From the NCBI RefSeq assembly GCF_020783335.1, contig NZ_CP086068.1, forward strand, positions 4,712,001-4,776,000: a stretch of DNA of 64,000 nt, written 5' to 3'. The position numbers and the translations under genes are program-made. The first letter of the stretch is position 1, and each line of letters opens with the position of its first letter. Under the pieces are notes generated by a model that was given only the letters and a program-made list of their open reading frames with translations, did not search any database and was not told where the DNA came from. Source of the DNA: Mucilaginibacter daejeonensis (GTDB lineage: Bacteria; Bacteroidota; Bacteroidia; Sphingobacteriales; Sphingobacteriaceae). This document shows, in pieces, positions 45,726-54,744 of this stretch.

Positions 45726-46313
45726 CATTGCTCTGATGATACCACCAATGGTATCTTTAAGTACCTGCTCGTTGATGCCATCAGGCACGCTCTGGCGTAC
45801 CAGATTGATTGAGATCAGGCCGTGTACCACTGACCAAAACGTGTAGTAGCGTTTGCACACCTCATCATTATCCAGGTCTTTTTTCATGATCTCGGCGATC
45901 ACATTGCATATCATGCTGGCCGGAGCTTCAACCTCGGGCACCTTGTTCTCAAATACGCAACAGTTCACCTCGATACCGAACATTAGCTGATACAGCTCCT
46001 TTTCGGCAAAGGCGAAGTTCCAATAGGTGAGCCACATGGCCTCCAGTTGCTTTTCGGGCAGGCGATGTGCATCACGTGCGGCCTGCATATCTTTAGCCAA
46101 AATGCAGTATCCTTTTTTGGTCAGTTCCATCAGGATAGCCTCTTTATTGGCAAAATACTCGTATATGATCGGGGCAGTGTATTCAATAATGTCGGCTATC
46201 TTACGCATGCTTACCGCCTGCCAGCCTTCGGCCCGGCCAATATGCAGCGCCGCATCCAGGATCTTGGTCCTGGTCTCTTCTTTTAAGCGGAGTATCCTGT
46301 CTTTACTGGCCAT
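45717..46313 (-). CDS. TetR/AcrR family repressor of the efflux operon
   Basis: This is a 198-residue regulator. The helix-turn-helix spans about 14-60: EETRTKILDAALHIGRAEGW, then SMRKIADIIEYTAPIIYEYF, with ANKEAILMELTKKGY as the first ligand-domain helix. The C-terminal domain (TetR_C, WHG-like) presumably binds an exported compound. The gene sits upstream of the fusion protein in the same direction. A perfect palindrome 21 bases before its start and two more before the efflux genes make local control and autoregulation very likely. Confidence 0.93.
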   Translation of the reverse strand: MASKDRILRLKEETRTKILDAALHIGRAEGWQAVSMRKIADIIEYTAPIIYEYFANKEAILMELTKKGYCILAKDMQAARDAHRLPEKQLEAMWLTYWNFAFAEKELYQLMFGIEVNCCVFENKVPEVEAPASMICNVIAEIMKKDLDNDEVCKRYYTFWSVVHGLISINLVRQSVPDGINEQVLKDTIGGIIRAMKD

Positions 46314-46333
46314 CGTTAAAGGGCATTAAGTTA

Positions 46334-46348
46334 TTTAACACTGTTAAA
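46334..46348. promoter_or_regulatory. TetR-family operator, copy 3 (perfect palindrome upstream of tetR)
   Basis: TTTAACACTGTTAAA is a perfect 15-base palindrome (central base C/T axis) at -35 to -21 relative to the tetR ATG, suited to autorepression. Confidence 0.75.
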
Positions 46349-46504
46349 CAAATGTACGGTGTTTTGAATGCGCACCGTTTAATCTGAATGTCATTTGTAA
46401 ATGGATGAATTGTCATGTTGGCTTCTCGTAACGGTTCATAGTACAAATAAGCGCATTTAATTGAAGCGTGGTATCGCCTGATCGCTTATTTTCTGGCCAG
46501 CGCA

Positions 46505-48982
46505 TCAAGCCCCGATCTGTGGATCGGTATAGCCGTGCTTGCCGGTCTCTACCCGACCCGCAAAGCCTCTGCCAAAATCGTCGTACCCGCTCACCTTTAA
46601 TATAAGGTCATACCAATGATGGCTCTTTTGCAGATCCACCACCTGCACATGCTGCCTGCCCGGCGCTATGGTGAACGTATGATCACCGGTATGATACGCT
46701 TTCGCCACTACATCCACCTCGTAAGGCATATCCTTGCTGTGGTTGATGATCTTCAGTTCGGCATTACCGGTGGCTGTGTACACCATCTCGACATGCAGGG
46801 CCGGGTCATGCGCGTTACCGCTAAAGCTTCGCCAAAAGCCGTTGGGGCCCGATAGCTCGAGCTGGTAACGGCCTTGCTCAAAGCTGTACAGGGGCCAATG
46901 GTAGGTCAACTGGTCGCCGGGTTTAATGGCAAAGGCCCAGGTGCGCATGCCTTTGGCACCGGGAGCGGCGGCTTCGGTCAGTCCATAACCCATTACATTG
47001 AACGGAACGCCCGCCTTGGGGCCCGACCGCATGGTCATGGTCAAATCTTTTTTTTGCCCGTTCAGTTCGGCAGTAGCATATAGTTCATAAGGTAATGCAC
47101 AGGATCGGCGCATGCCCTTTTCCTGGCGGGGGAAGATGTTGAGTGATCGCGGGTCTTTGTTGGCTCTGATCACCTCGTCGTCACTTAATGAGGCATAATT
47201 ATCCGGCAACGGCTTGTTACGAGCCTCATGTATGCGCTGTACCGTATCATTCAGTTTAAGGGAAGCCGGGTAACTGATCGGCTCGCCGTTATAGGGTCTG
47301 AATACTGAGGTTAGGTCGCCGCAGATGGTGCGGCGCCAGTCGCTGATATTGGTCTCTTTAACGGCCTTCCCCTTTTTATGCGCGATGAACGTTTCTAAAA
47401 AACGCAGGCATGAGGTGTGATCAAATACTTCCGAATTGACCCAACCGCCGCGGGTCCATGGCGATGCGATCACCATAGGCACCCTGAACCCCAAACCGAT
47501 CGGACTTTCCCGTTCATAGGCCATGTTGTGCGCGGCGTTGGGGTCGAGGGTCGCATGCTCAATACTGGTGTCCAAACCGGTGGAGCATTTTCCGCTTTCA
47601 GGCTTGTTCGTGTTTGGCGGAACGAACGGCGCCACATGATCAAAGTAGCCATCGTTCTCATCGTAATTCAAAATAAAAATGGTCTTTTTCCAAACCTCGG
47701 GATCGCGTGTCAATATGTCCAGCACCTCCGATACGTACCAGGCGCCGTACCACGGCGAAGTGGGATGATCTGAAAAGTTGGACGGAGCACAAAGCCACGA
47801 TACGGTAGGTAATTGCCCGTTGTTCACATCCTGCCTGAACTGGTAAAGCACATTCCCCTTGGGAATGGTCACCTGCTTTTCCTCGCCACCTTCGTGGTAA
47901 GTGAAAGTGGTCAATTCGCGGTAATGCGGATCGTTCGCGTTGGTCACAAAGGCGCGGCGGTGCAGGTTCTTTTCCCGTTCGCTAAGCTGGTCAAATGAGC
48001 GTTGTGCGATATCGGCCTGTTCCTTTTTTAGTTGGGTCAGCTCATCACTGGCTTGTTTGATCTTTTCTGCGGCCTTGGAATCCTCCGGCCGCTTTTGAAG
48101 TTCCTCCAGTTCGCGTGCTAATTCAACGATGCGCTTTTGAACGAACTCCACATGGCCTTTATGCAGTTTGACATTGTATCGTTTGTAAAACTCGAGGTTA
48201 TTATCGGTAAAGTTGCCCAGCCAATCATCCTGCTCGCCCGTGAGGCCGGTGTCTATACTCACCTCGTTCTGGTATACCTTCCATGATACGCCTGCCTCCT
48301 CAAGCCTTTCGGGGAAAGTGATGCAAGTGAGGTCCTTGAAATTGATCTGGTCATTATACACCAACGCCTTTGAACCTGGATGCTGTTCTTCCCTGATGCT
48401 GCCCGCCCAAAAATAAGATCGGTTGGAACTGGTACCGGTCAGCGAGGAGCAAAAGTTCTGGTCACATACAGTAAAGGCATCGGCCAGGGCATAGTAGAAT
48501 GGGATGTCCTTACGGTCGTAATAACCCATGGTAAGCGGCATCTGACCATAATCTTTATTACCCGACCGCTTGCTTTCCAGCCAGCCGTCCATAGCGCCTT
48601 TGTTGTAGGCATCCACCTGATCATGCCACGAGTGCGGCAGTGAGTGCATCCAGGTGGCCTTAGTGTTACGGATATCTAGGTTGAAAGGAATATAGGTCTC
48701 GTTCCTTTTATTGCGCTGCAGCCATACGGTGTTCAGGTCGGGCATGCGCATGGCCCGCGGATCATCAAAGCCGCGCACGCCCTGCAAGGTGCCATAGCAA
48801 TGGTCAAAAGAACGGTTCTCCTGCATCAGGAACACGATGTGTTCGGCATCCAGATAGGTGGTGCCCTGATCAGCATCGATCGCCAAAGCCTTTTGTATGG
48901 AGCCCGGCAAAACCGAGAACAGGCCGGCAGAACCGGTAAGCAAGGTGGCCTTTTTGATGAATTCGCGGCGGGTATCGGTCAT
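46505..48982 (-). CDS. Phosphocholine-specific phospholipase C, Tat-exported
   Basis: This is an 825-residue acid-phosphatase-like phosphoesterase. A twin-arginine signal, DTRREFIKKATLLTGSAGLF, starts it. The phosphoesterase core opens with EHIVFLMQENRSFDHCYGTL (catalytic Asn-Arg-Ser), with SSLTGTSSNRSYFW, FILNYDENDGYFDHVAPFVP and PMVIASPWTRGG further on. Two C-terminal DUF756-type beta domains finish the protein, as in Pseudomonas PlcH/PlcN. An inserted charged coiled coil (about residues 272-340) interrupts the core. It releases phosphocholine from phosphatidylcholine or sphingomyelin in related enzymes, and may serve phosphate scavenging. Confidence 0.92.
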   Translation of the reverse strand: MTDTRREFIKKATLLTGSAGLFSVLPGSIQKALAIDADQGTTYLDAEHIVFLMQENRSFDHCYGTLQGVRGFDDPRAMRMPDLNTVWLQRNKRNETYIPFNLDIRNTKATWMHSLPHSWHDQVDAYNKGAMDGWLESKRSGNKDYGQMPLTMGYYDRKDIPFYYALADAFTVCDQNFCSSLTGTSSNRSYFWAGSIREEQHPGSKALVYNDQINFKDLTCITFPERLEEAGVSWKVYQNEVSIDTGLTGEQDDWLGNFTDNNLEFYKRYNVKLHKGHVEFVQKRIVELARELEELQKRPEDSKAAEKIKQASDELTQLKKEQADIAQRSFDQLSEREKNLHRRAFVTNANDPHYRELTTFTYHEGGEEKQVTIPKGNVLYQFRQDVNNGQLPTVSWLCAPSNFSDHPTSPWYGAWYVSEVLDILTRDPEVWKKTIFILNYDENDGYFDHVAPFVPPNTNKPESGKCSTGLDTSIEHATLDPNAAHNMAYERESPIGLGFRVPMVIASPWTRGGWVNSEVFDHTSCLRFLETFIAHKKGKAVKETNISDWRRTICGDLTSVFRPYNGEPISYPASLKLNDTVQRIHEARNKPLPDNYASLSDDEVIRANKDPRSLNIFPRQEKGMRRSCALPYELYATAELNGQKKDLTMTMRSGPKAGVPFNVMGYGLTEAAAPGAKGMRTWAFAIKPGDQLTYHWPLYSFEQGRYQLELSGPNGFWRSFSGNAHDPALHVEMVYTATGNAELKIINHSKDMPYEVDVVAKAYHTGDHTFTIAPGRQHVQVVDLQKSHHWYDLILKVSGYDDFGRGFAGRVETGKHGYTDPQIGA

Positions 48983-49066
48983 AGTATATTACTAAAGCGC
49001 AAATAAAATGATACGCAGCATCATCCTCATTAACGCCATATTAATTTAAATATACGCACCTGAGCC

Positions 49067-49098
49067 ATAAAAAAAGGGATAAGCTTTTGGCTTATCCC
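49067..49098 (-). terminator. Terminator after the DUF5686 gene
   Basis: On the minus strand GGGATAAGC and GCTTATCCC form a nine-base-pair stem with a five-base loop and T7 tail. Confidence 0.85.
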
Positions 49099-49127
49099 AG
49101 TTTCTGTTGTTGCGTCCCGGCGTATGT

Positions 49128-51689
49128 TTAAAAATCGAATTTGATAAAGGTGCGGAAACCCAACTTAGGCGCGTTAGGGTTATCCAGGTAAGTGAACCTG
49201 CGCACCAGGTCAAAACGAATGAGTTTGAAAATGTTGCCCACACCGATACTTCCCTCAGCATACATGCCATTGTTAAGTGTGTAGGTAGTGGCCTGGCCCT
49301 GGCTGTTGGTTGGGAAACGGAGCAGCGATGGGTCATTGGCCGGGTTGTTCTCTGGCCTTACGGCTCCCCATAACCCTTTAAAGTTGATGATCTCGCGCAG
49401 TTTCAGGCGGCGCAATAATGGTACTTTGTTGAACAGGAAGCCATTGAAATTATGATCGAACGTAAAGGTGGCATAATGGTCGCTCACAAATTCCTGGAAG
49501 TTCATCATGTTGAACGACTGGAACTGGAACGCATAGCTCTGATTAGCGCGGTGTATATCCAACAATGGGAACGGCACCTTACCGAACAGGTAACCACCCT
49601 CCACGCTCACATCAGTAAAGCCTAATTGCGAGGCGTAAAAACGTTTGCTGATGTTAGCGGTCACGTTCTGATAATCATAGTTACCACCTAAAAATCCGTT
49701 CAGGCCCTGAGTGTAACGCAAGGTATACACAGGGTACTTGTCAGGGATAGGTGTACGATAGATCTTACCTTGATAAAATTTCTCATGAGGAGCATAACGC
49801 ACCTGGGCCGAGAACTCTGTGGTGTGGATCAGGTTCACGTTGTTCAACACACCGTTAGGCAGCAGGTTCTGGAAACGCAGGGCACCGGCAGGGCTCTGGT
49901 TCCATTTTTTAAAGCCGATGGCGTATGAGAAGTGGTTCAGGAACTCGTGAACATAATCGATCTTAAAGATGTCATTGTACAGCCACTGATCGTTAGCACC
50001 ACGTTTGAACGACAGCAGAAAGTTACTTTCCTGCACGAATTCAAGCTCCTGGCCAGGTATCTTGGTATCGCGCTGGTAGCTGGCACGTATATAGTTTTGC
50101 GGGAACGCGTAGATCGATTTGTTATTGATCGAGTACGTAGAACTTAAAAAGTACTTGAACTTTTGATCTTTGGTACCGTAAGCGGCGTAGGTCTCAAAGT
50201 AGTAACGCTTGCTCAGGGTAGGCGTGGTGCGGCCACCCAAACGGCCTCTGAAACCCTCTACAGGGTTGAAGCTGTAAAATGTATTTACAGGACCCACCTC
50301 GAACGGACCGAAATTCTTATACCCTGCCAGGAACAGGGTAGCGATGTCCATCGTACGTCTGAATGATGGCATATGCTGCAAGCTATCCACGTTATGGTAT
50401 ATATTAGCTGATACTGCATCCAGTGTATCGGGGCGGCTCTTTGACCAGTATTGATCGTCCTTTTCTTCAGCCTTTTGGGCGTATACCTGGGCCGGGCCGT
50501 CATATGCTTGTTTAGGGCGCGGCTGATCGATCACAAAGTTGTTGATGGTCACCAAACGCTCGCCGAAAACACCTCCACCTTTGTTCTTGTTCAGTCCGAA
50601 GTCCATCTTGAGGTCGCTTTTGCTCAAGTGGTAGCGTCCGTCGCTGTTCTTTTCAAAGCTCAGGCGGCACTCCATTTGGCGAACAAAGTTAAGGTCGATG
50701 TTGCGATTAACGGTCAAGAACGCATTTTGAACGGCATAATTGCCATCCATGGTGATGTATATCTTACCCTCGAATAATTTATTGATGGTGTTGCGCGGCG
50801 TAAAGCTCAGTTCGATGAGGTTGGGCTGCTGGTCCTTAATGGTATCGGTGATGAAGAACTTATAATAATCGGGCGAGTGATCGGCGATCGGGCTCAAGAG
50901 CTGATTACTCAATAACGACACGTTGTTATCATAAATATTGATATCCTGATACATGCGGTTAAAGTAGGTGGTGAGGCCCTGGTTATCTACGAAATTCTCA
51001 TCGTACTTCACCTGCTTATTGGCTTCTACCACCTGCTTTTGCGCATAAGGAGCTTTGCGGTAGTAATTGTCCGAAAGCTTCTCCTCCATATATAAGGGCA
51101 GCATGTTCTTACCACCAATGGCCGTTGAATCGTCCTGGTGGCGGAACATGAACTGGTAATTTTTGAAAATGCGCTTTTGCGTGAATTTCTCGCTTAGGTT
51201 ACTCAGCGAAAAGATCATGCGCTCGTACTGCTTGTATTCGGCATAGCTGTAGTTGGTCACCTCGTTCTGCTCCTTGTGGGCGATCACCTTTCGGATCAGC
51301 TCAACTGCCGGGTTATTCTTATTGGTATATTTCTTCTTTTTGCCTGACCTAACCACTACGTCGCCTAATTGGCGGCTATCTTCGTTCAGGGCGATGTTGA
51401 TGGTTTGTTCTTTGCCCGCATCTATATTGCGGGTAACGGTCTTATAACCTACATAAGTCACCCTTATCTGGGCAAAGTTATCGTTGGTACGGATCACATA
51501 ATGGCCGTTGTTATCGGTAGCTGCGCCCTGGCTGCTGCCGGCAAAACCTACGGTAACAAATGATAAGGGTTGTTTGGTCTTGGCGTCGGTAATGGTACCT
51601 TGTACCACGGTGATGGATTGGGCATACCCCGTAATGTAACTGCTCAAAAGGATCAGTAGGGTATAAAATATCTTTGTGAAAAGTTTCAT
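49128..51689 (-). CDS. DUF5686 outer-membrane protein with carboxypeptidase-like regulatory domain
   Basis: This is an 853-residue protein with a signal peptide (MKLFTKIFYTLLILLSSYIT, then GYAQS). A CarboxypepD_reg-like beta domain spans about 25-105 (VVQGTITDAKTKQPLSFVTV, as on SusC/TonB receptors). The DUF5686 family follows, with an aromatic beta-barrel pattern ending in LDNPNAPKLGFRTFIKFDF. It is expected to be an outer-membrane barrel; no plug or TonB box was recognised. ATG at 51689 is used. Monocistronic and divergent from the Omp85 fusion gene. Confidence 0.88.
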   Translation of the reverse strand: MKLFTKIFYTLLILLSSYITGYAQSITVVQGTITDAKTKQPLSFVTVGFAGSSQGAATDNNGHYVIRTNDNFAQIRVTYVGYKTVTRNIDAGKEQTINIALNEDSRQLGDVVVRSGKKKKYTNKNNPAVELIRKVIAHKEQNEVTNYSYAEYKQYERMIFSLSNLSEKFTQKRIFKNYQFMFRHQDDSTAIGGKNMLPLYMEEKLSDNYYRKAPYAQKQVVEANKQVKYDENFVDNQGLTTYFNRMYQDINIYDNNVSLLSNQLLSPIADHSPDYYKFFITDTIKDQQPNLIELSFTPRNTINKLFEGKIYITMDGNYAVQNAFLTVNRNIDLNFVRQMECRLSFEKNSDGRYHLSKSDLKMDFGLNKNKGGGVFGERLVTINNFVIDQPRPKQAYDGPAQVYAQKAEEKDDQYWSKSRPDTLDAVSANIYHNVDSLQHMPSFRRTMDIATLFLAGYKNFGPFEVGPVNTFYSFNPVEGFRGRLGGRTTPTLSKRYYFETYAAYGTKDQKFKYFLSSTYSINNKSIYAFPQNYIRASYQRDTKIPGQELEFVQESNFLLSFKRGANDQWLYNDIFKIDYVHEFLNHFSYAIGFKKWNQSPAGALRFQNLLPNGVLNNVNLIHTTEFSAQVRYAPHEKFYQGKIYRTPIPDKYPVYTLRYTQGLNGFLGGNYDYQNVTANISKRFYASQLGFTDVSVEGGYLFGKVPFPLLDIHRANQSYAFQFQSFNMMNFQEFVSDHYATFTFDHNFNGFLFNKVPLLRRLKLREIINFKGLWGAVRPENNPANDPSLLRFPTNSQGQATTYTLNNGMYAEGSIGVGNIFKLIRFDLVRRFTYLDNPNAPKLGFRTFIKFDF

Positions 51690-52071
51690 GGCCTTCTTTC
51701 TAAAAAACACAGGTAACCGCGGCTACCATCAATGCTGACGATCATAGGATGTCTGACATTTTAATTTGTTAACAAGAACTGTTGGTGATATGCTAAGAGT
51801 TACCGGGTGATGACGATCACGCCTGATAACGCTTGAGAGATCGCTTATAGTGACACTAGTTCAAATTGACGATGCAAATGTGCGCCGCTCGATTAGAAGT
51901 TACAACATCAAGAAAGCTGTATGACAATTGGATCACAATATCCTTACAATATTATTACGATCCATGGCAACATATTAACCTTTTAGCCGTAAAATTGCGA
52001 TTTCTGCAACGCCCGCATATTGTATTCATGACACCGATGCACGATCTTTGTATCACTTATCTACACCTGTC
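51690..52071 (+). promoter_or_regulatory. Divergent intergenic region with a candidate promoter
   Basis: This 382-base gap separates two divergent outer-membrane protein genes. TTG at 52020-52022 and GATCTTTG at 52043-52050 (one mismatch to TAnnTTTG, 20-base spacing) could drive the gene starting at 52072. No other feature is seen. Confidence 0.35.
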
Positions 52072-54636
52072 ATGTTTAAGAACATCACTCTTGCGCTCAC
52101 CTTTTCGGCTATTATGGCCGTCACTCAGGCGCAGCCGATAACCAGCTATTCGCCTTTTAAAGACAGCGTGGTAGTGCGTGTGCACCCGGTATATGACAGT
52201 GTAAGCGGCGCGCATCGTTGGCTCTTCGGTAAAAATTACCGGCAGGAGTGGGCCACACCTGTCAAACTACCCATCATCCGGATATCGCAGTTTCATGGAG
52301 GCCTCAAACCTTTGCGCGAGGGTGGCGGCTATCAATCCAAGTCGTTGCGTTTGGTAGATGCTTCGGGTAAAGAATGGGTGATCCGCAGTGTAGAAAAGAC
52401 CCCTGATAAATTATTACCACCTACCCTGAGGGGCACCTTCGCCATAGATTGGCTGGACGACGCCTTGAGCAGCCAGCATCCGTTATCGGCGCTGGTAGTG
52501 CCACCGCTGGCTGAGGCTGCCGGTGTACCTCATACTGACCCGGTGATCGGCGTGATCGCAAATGACCCCGCACTTGGCGACTATGCCAAAGTATTTGACG
52601 GGTTGGTGGTGTTGCTTGAAGAACGCGAACCGGCAGGAAAGTCGGACAATAGTATCAAGATGCTGGCCGAACTGAGCGAGGATAACGACAACCATGTGAA
52701 TGGTGAGCAGTTCTTGCGGGCCCGTATGCTCGACCTGCTTTTAGGCGATTGGGACCGACATGAGGACCAGTGGCGCTGGGCTTATGAAAAGAACGGCAAG
52801 CAAAAAAAGTATTTTGCCGTACCGCGCGACCGTGATCAGGTGTTCCATGCGAGCGAAGGCGTATTTCCTTGGTTAGCGGCGCGTACCTGGGTAAGCCCTA
52901 CACTTGACCATTTTGAAGGTAACATCCCAAGGGTGGAGTACTCCTTGTTCAAGACCCGTTTTATACAGCCTTACCCAGATGCACAGATCAGCTACCAGCG
53001 CTGGATGCAGATCGCAAATGAATTTGTAAAGGCCGAGACCGACGCCGTATTGGAAGCCGGACTAAAGCGATTGCCGCCCGAGATGTACCGCATCAGGCAT
53101 GACGAGCTATTGAAAAAGCTCAAACAACGGCGTGATAACATCCCTGCAGCCATGGATGAATATTACCGTTTCATCAACCGCCGGGTAGACCTTCGTTTGA
53201 GCGACAAGAACGAGTTGGTGAACATCAACGGCACTGCCGATAAGCGGCTACGGATCCAAGTGAACAAGGTGGATAAAGATGGCAGCAGCAAAGGTCAGTT
53301 GATGGACATGACCTACGATCCGGCCATCACTAAAGAGATCCGCCTGTATGTGCAGGACGGCAATGATAAGGTGGTGGTAAATAATCCCTCATCGCCCATT
53401 CAACTGCGGGTGATCGGTCAAAATGGTGCTAAGACCTACGACATCAAGAATTCGACCCGTACCGTTCAGCTTTACAGCCGTAAGGATAGTGTGCAACTGA
53501 TCGATAAGGGTAGTGTGAACGCACATCTGAACAACGATACCCTGAACACCCGCTTCGTACAGAACAACCCCTACAATATCTGGATGCCGCTGGTGACCGC
53601 CGCATTAAATGCTGATGATGGTCTGTTGCTGGGTGCAGGCTTCAAATACACCCGCCGCGAAGGCTTCCGCAAGTTACCTTATGCCAGTGTGCAGCAGTTG
53701 CTCATCACCCATGCCTTTGCTACCGATGCGTTCAGGATCAGGTACGGTGGGGAGTGGATCAGCGCCGTAGGCTCGGCCGACCTTTTGTTGAATGCGTTTG
53801 TTCAGGCACCCAATAACACGCTCAACTATTTTGGTCGCGGCAACAATACACCGCTCATCAAATTTGATGGCTACCGCCGCTTTTACCGTACCCGTTACAA
53901 TACCTACCAGTTCGACCCATCCTTGCGCTGGCATACCGGGGCTAACAGCACCATCAGCGCAGGTCCGTCATTACAGTACTACAAACTGGATGTGGATGAT
54001 AACGTGGGCCGGTTCATCAGGCGGTCATCGTTTATTGGCTCGTATGACAGCGCTACAGTAGATAAGGACAAGGCGCATGTTGGACTGGTGATCAATTACA
54101 ACAGTAACCAACGCAATAACCCCATCCTCCCAAGTGCAGGCTATTATTTCAATATCACCCTGCAAGGTTATAAAGGACTCAACAGCTACAGCCACTCGTT
54201 CGCGCAACTGAGGCCCGAGTTTACCTTTTACCAAAAGCTGAACAGCAAGGGTACGGTGGTGCTCAGTGATCGGGTAGGTGGTGGCATTACGGTGGGTAAG
54301 GCGGCGTTCTATCAATCCATGTTCCTGGGTGGACAGGGTAATTTGCTGGGATATTTGCAGAACCGTTTTGCCGGGCAGCACATGGCCTACAACAATTTGC
54401 AGTTACGCGCCAAACTGATCGATATTGCCAGCTACATATTGCCAGGACAGTTAGGCCTCACCGGTTTTTATGACGCCGGACGGGTATGGGTGAGCAACGA
54501 GACCTCCAACAAGATACACCAGGGCGGCGGCGGCGGCTTATATTTTGCCCCGGCCGGTATGGTGGTGGTTCAGGCGTTGGCAGGCCGCTCTGAAGAGGGT
54601 TGGTATCCCTATGTATCGCTTAATGTGCGTTTGTAG
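52072..54636 (+). CDS. Kinase-like domain fused to an Omp85/BamA-type surface barrel
   Basis: This is an 854-residue protein with a signal peptide (MFKNITLALTFSAIMAVTQA). Residues 75-265 read like an atypical (CotH/Fam20/HipA-type) kinase. There is a Gly-rich strand GGLKPLREGGGYQSKSLRLV with VIRSVEK, then a catalytic-loop-like LLLGDWDRHEDQWRW (222-236), then a metal-site-like FAVPRDRDQVFH (248-259). The second half (from about 530) is a surface-antigen (D15/BamA) beta-barrel, ending in WYPYVSLNVRL with an aromatic-rich last strand. Such proteins are common but uncharacterised in Bacteroidota, often with an added metallophosphoesterase that is absent here. Barrel is firm; kinase activity is inference. 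Confidence 0.8.
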   Translation: MFKNITLALTFSAIMAVTQAQPITSYSPFKDSVVVRVHPVYDSVSGAHRWLFGKNYRQEWATPVKLPIIRISQFHGGLKPLREGGGYQSKSLRLVDASGKEWVIRSVEKTPDKLLPPTLRGTFAIDWLDDALSSQHPLSALVVPPLAEAAGVPHTDPVIGVIANDPALGDYAKVFDGLVVLLEEREPAGKSDNSIKMLAELSEDNDNHVNGEQFLRARMLDLLLGDWDRHEDQWRWAYEKNGKQKKYFAVPRDRDQVFHASEGVFPWLAARTWVSPTLDHFEGNIPRVEYSLFKTRFIQPYPDAQISYQRWMQIANEFVKAETDAVLEAGLKRLPPEMYRIRHDELLKKLKQRRDNIPAAMDEYYRFINRRVDLRLSDKNELVNINGTADKRLRIQVNKVDKDGSSKGQLMDMTYDPAITKEIRLYVQDGNDKVVVNNPSSPIQLRVIGQNGAKTYDIKNSTRTVQLYSRKDSVQLIDKGSVNAHLNNDTLNTRFVQNNPYNIWMPLVTAALNADDGLLLGAGFKYTRREGFRKLPYASVQQLLITHAFATDAFRIRYGGEWISAVGSADLLLNAFVQAPNNTLNYFGRGNNTPLIKFDGYRRFYRTRYNTYQFDPSLRWHTGANSTISAGPSLQYYKLDVDDNVGRFIRRSSFIGSYDSATVDKDKAHVGLVINYNSNQRNNPILPSAGYYFNITLQGYKGLNSYSHSFAQLRPEFTFYQKLNSKGTVVLSDRVGGGITVGKAAFYQSMFLGGQGNLLGYLQNRFAGQHMAYNNLQLRAKLIDIASYILPGQLGLTGFYDAGRVWVSNETSNKIHQGGGGGLYFAPAGMVVVQALAGRSEEGWYPYVSLNVRL

Positions 54637-54744
54637 AACTTTCAGTTGGGTGTGATCTTTTGGCTGATCCAAGGTCATTTTAACAGTTTGGCGATAACGC
54701 TCCGTTTCCTTTTTAGTTAATTTTGCCTAAGTTCTTAAAAACTC

